Positions 5,049 to 5,122 of a DNA stretch of 5,122 nt are shown here, one piece after another (the first letter of the stretch is position 1; every line of letters begins with the position of its first letter). This DNA is from Betaproteobacteria bacterium (GTDB taxonomy: Bacteria > Pseudomonadota > Gammaproteobacteria > Burkholderiales > Casimicrobiaceae). The notes under the pieces are model-generated. The model was not told where the DNA came from. It searched no databases and saw only the letters and a program-made list of their open reading frames with translations. A program made the position numbers and the translations under genes. The stretch lies in contig VBCZ01000476.1 of assembly GCA_005889025.1 (NCBI GenBank), positions 1 through 5,122 on the forward strand. The letters run 5' to 3'.

Positions 5049-5122
5049 ATGAAGCCATTCACCAAAATCGCGATTGCTGTGTTCACGCTAGTGGCACTCG
5101 TTGATTTAGGCCGGCTCCTTGC
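5049..5122 (+). CDS. N-terminus of a small hydrophobic protein, cut by the right edge
   Basis: The reading frame starts at ATG 5049, with AAGGA (5036-5040) eight bases upstream as ribosome-binding site, and is open to the window end (24 full codons). The peptide MKPFTKIAIAVFTLVALVDL is a short basic start followed by a hydrophobic span, either a membrane anchor or a signal peptide. It resembles the start of a small, uncharacterised two-helix membrane protein that I recall from proteobacterial genomes, but the visible part is too short to be sure. It is the first gene of cassette 5, 54 bases after the R' core of site D. Confidence 0.75.
   Translation, partial: MKPFTKIAIAVFTLVALVDLGRLL

Larger units (their letters stand above)
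1344..5122 (+). mobile_element. Integron gene cassette array (five cassettes, the last cut by the edge)
   Basis: Five gene units in one orientation are separated by attC sites. Using the G|TT crossover point of each R' core, the cassettes are 1344-2499, 2500-3690, 3691-4336, 4337-4988 and 4989 onward. Support comes from cassette symmetry: excised cassettes circularise, so the start of each should be complementary to its own R''. Cassette 2 starts TTAGGG and has R'' CCCTAAC (exact). Cassette 4 starts TTAGGC and has R'' GCCTAAC (exact). Cassettes 1 and 3 start TTAGGC and have R'' GCCCAAC and GTCTAAC (one transition each). The attC sites vary in sequence and length (69-89 bp), as in Xanthomonas-type chromosomal integrons and environmental arrays. 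No intI, attI or Pc promoter is in the window, so it is not possible to say how far away the integrase lies or whether the array is active. Confidence 0.9.

Overview
The window shows an insertion sequence next to a run of integron gene cassettes. No integrase gene and no attI site lie inside it. The high GC content and the gene families (IS5-type transposase, Tat-exported alpha/beta hydrolase, tripartite-type substrate-binding protein, BrnT/BrnA, MAPEG) suggest a soil or aquatic proteobacterium with a chromosomal (sedentary) integron. Xanthomonadales-like or Burkholderiales-like hosts are plausible, but the genus cannot be fixed from the sequence.

Layout. Bases 1-147 hold the probable 3' end of an unrecognised gene. 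Bases 166-1343 are an apparently intact IS5-family element with 16-bp imperfect inverted repeats and one minus-strand DDE transposase. From 1344 to the right edge, all genes read on the plus strand. They are separated by four complete attC recombination sites (2417-2505, 3614-3696, 4257-4342, 4926-4994), each with an R'' core, a hairpin-forming middle with unpaired bases, and an R' core of GTTAGGC or GTTAGGG. These define cassettes at 1344-2499 (Tat-signal alpha/beta hydrolase), 2500-3690 (broken ABC-type substrate-binding protein), 3691-4336 (brnT-brnA toxin-antitoxin pair), 4337-4988 (MAPEG-like membrane protein) and 4989 onward (start of a small hydrophobic protein, cut by the window edge).

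The IS right end lies exactly at the TTAGGC that would be the start of the first cassette, so the element sits in an attC core. Its left flank shows no attC, and its two 4-bp flanks differ (CTAG and TTAG). This suggests a rearrangement after insertion, possibly recombination between two IS copies, that removed the upstream part of the array.

The cassette genes do not form a pathway; they are independent mobile cargo. Only the toxin-antitoxin cassette carries a convincing promoter of its own. It lies so close to brnT that the transcript is probably leaderless. Such a pair may stabilise the surrounding array. The hydrolase, MAPEG-like and final cassettes show ribosome-binding sites but no clear promoter.
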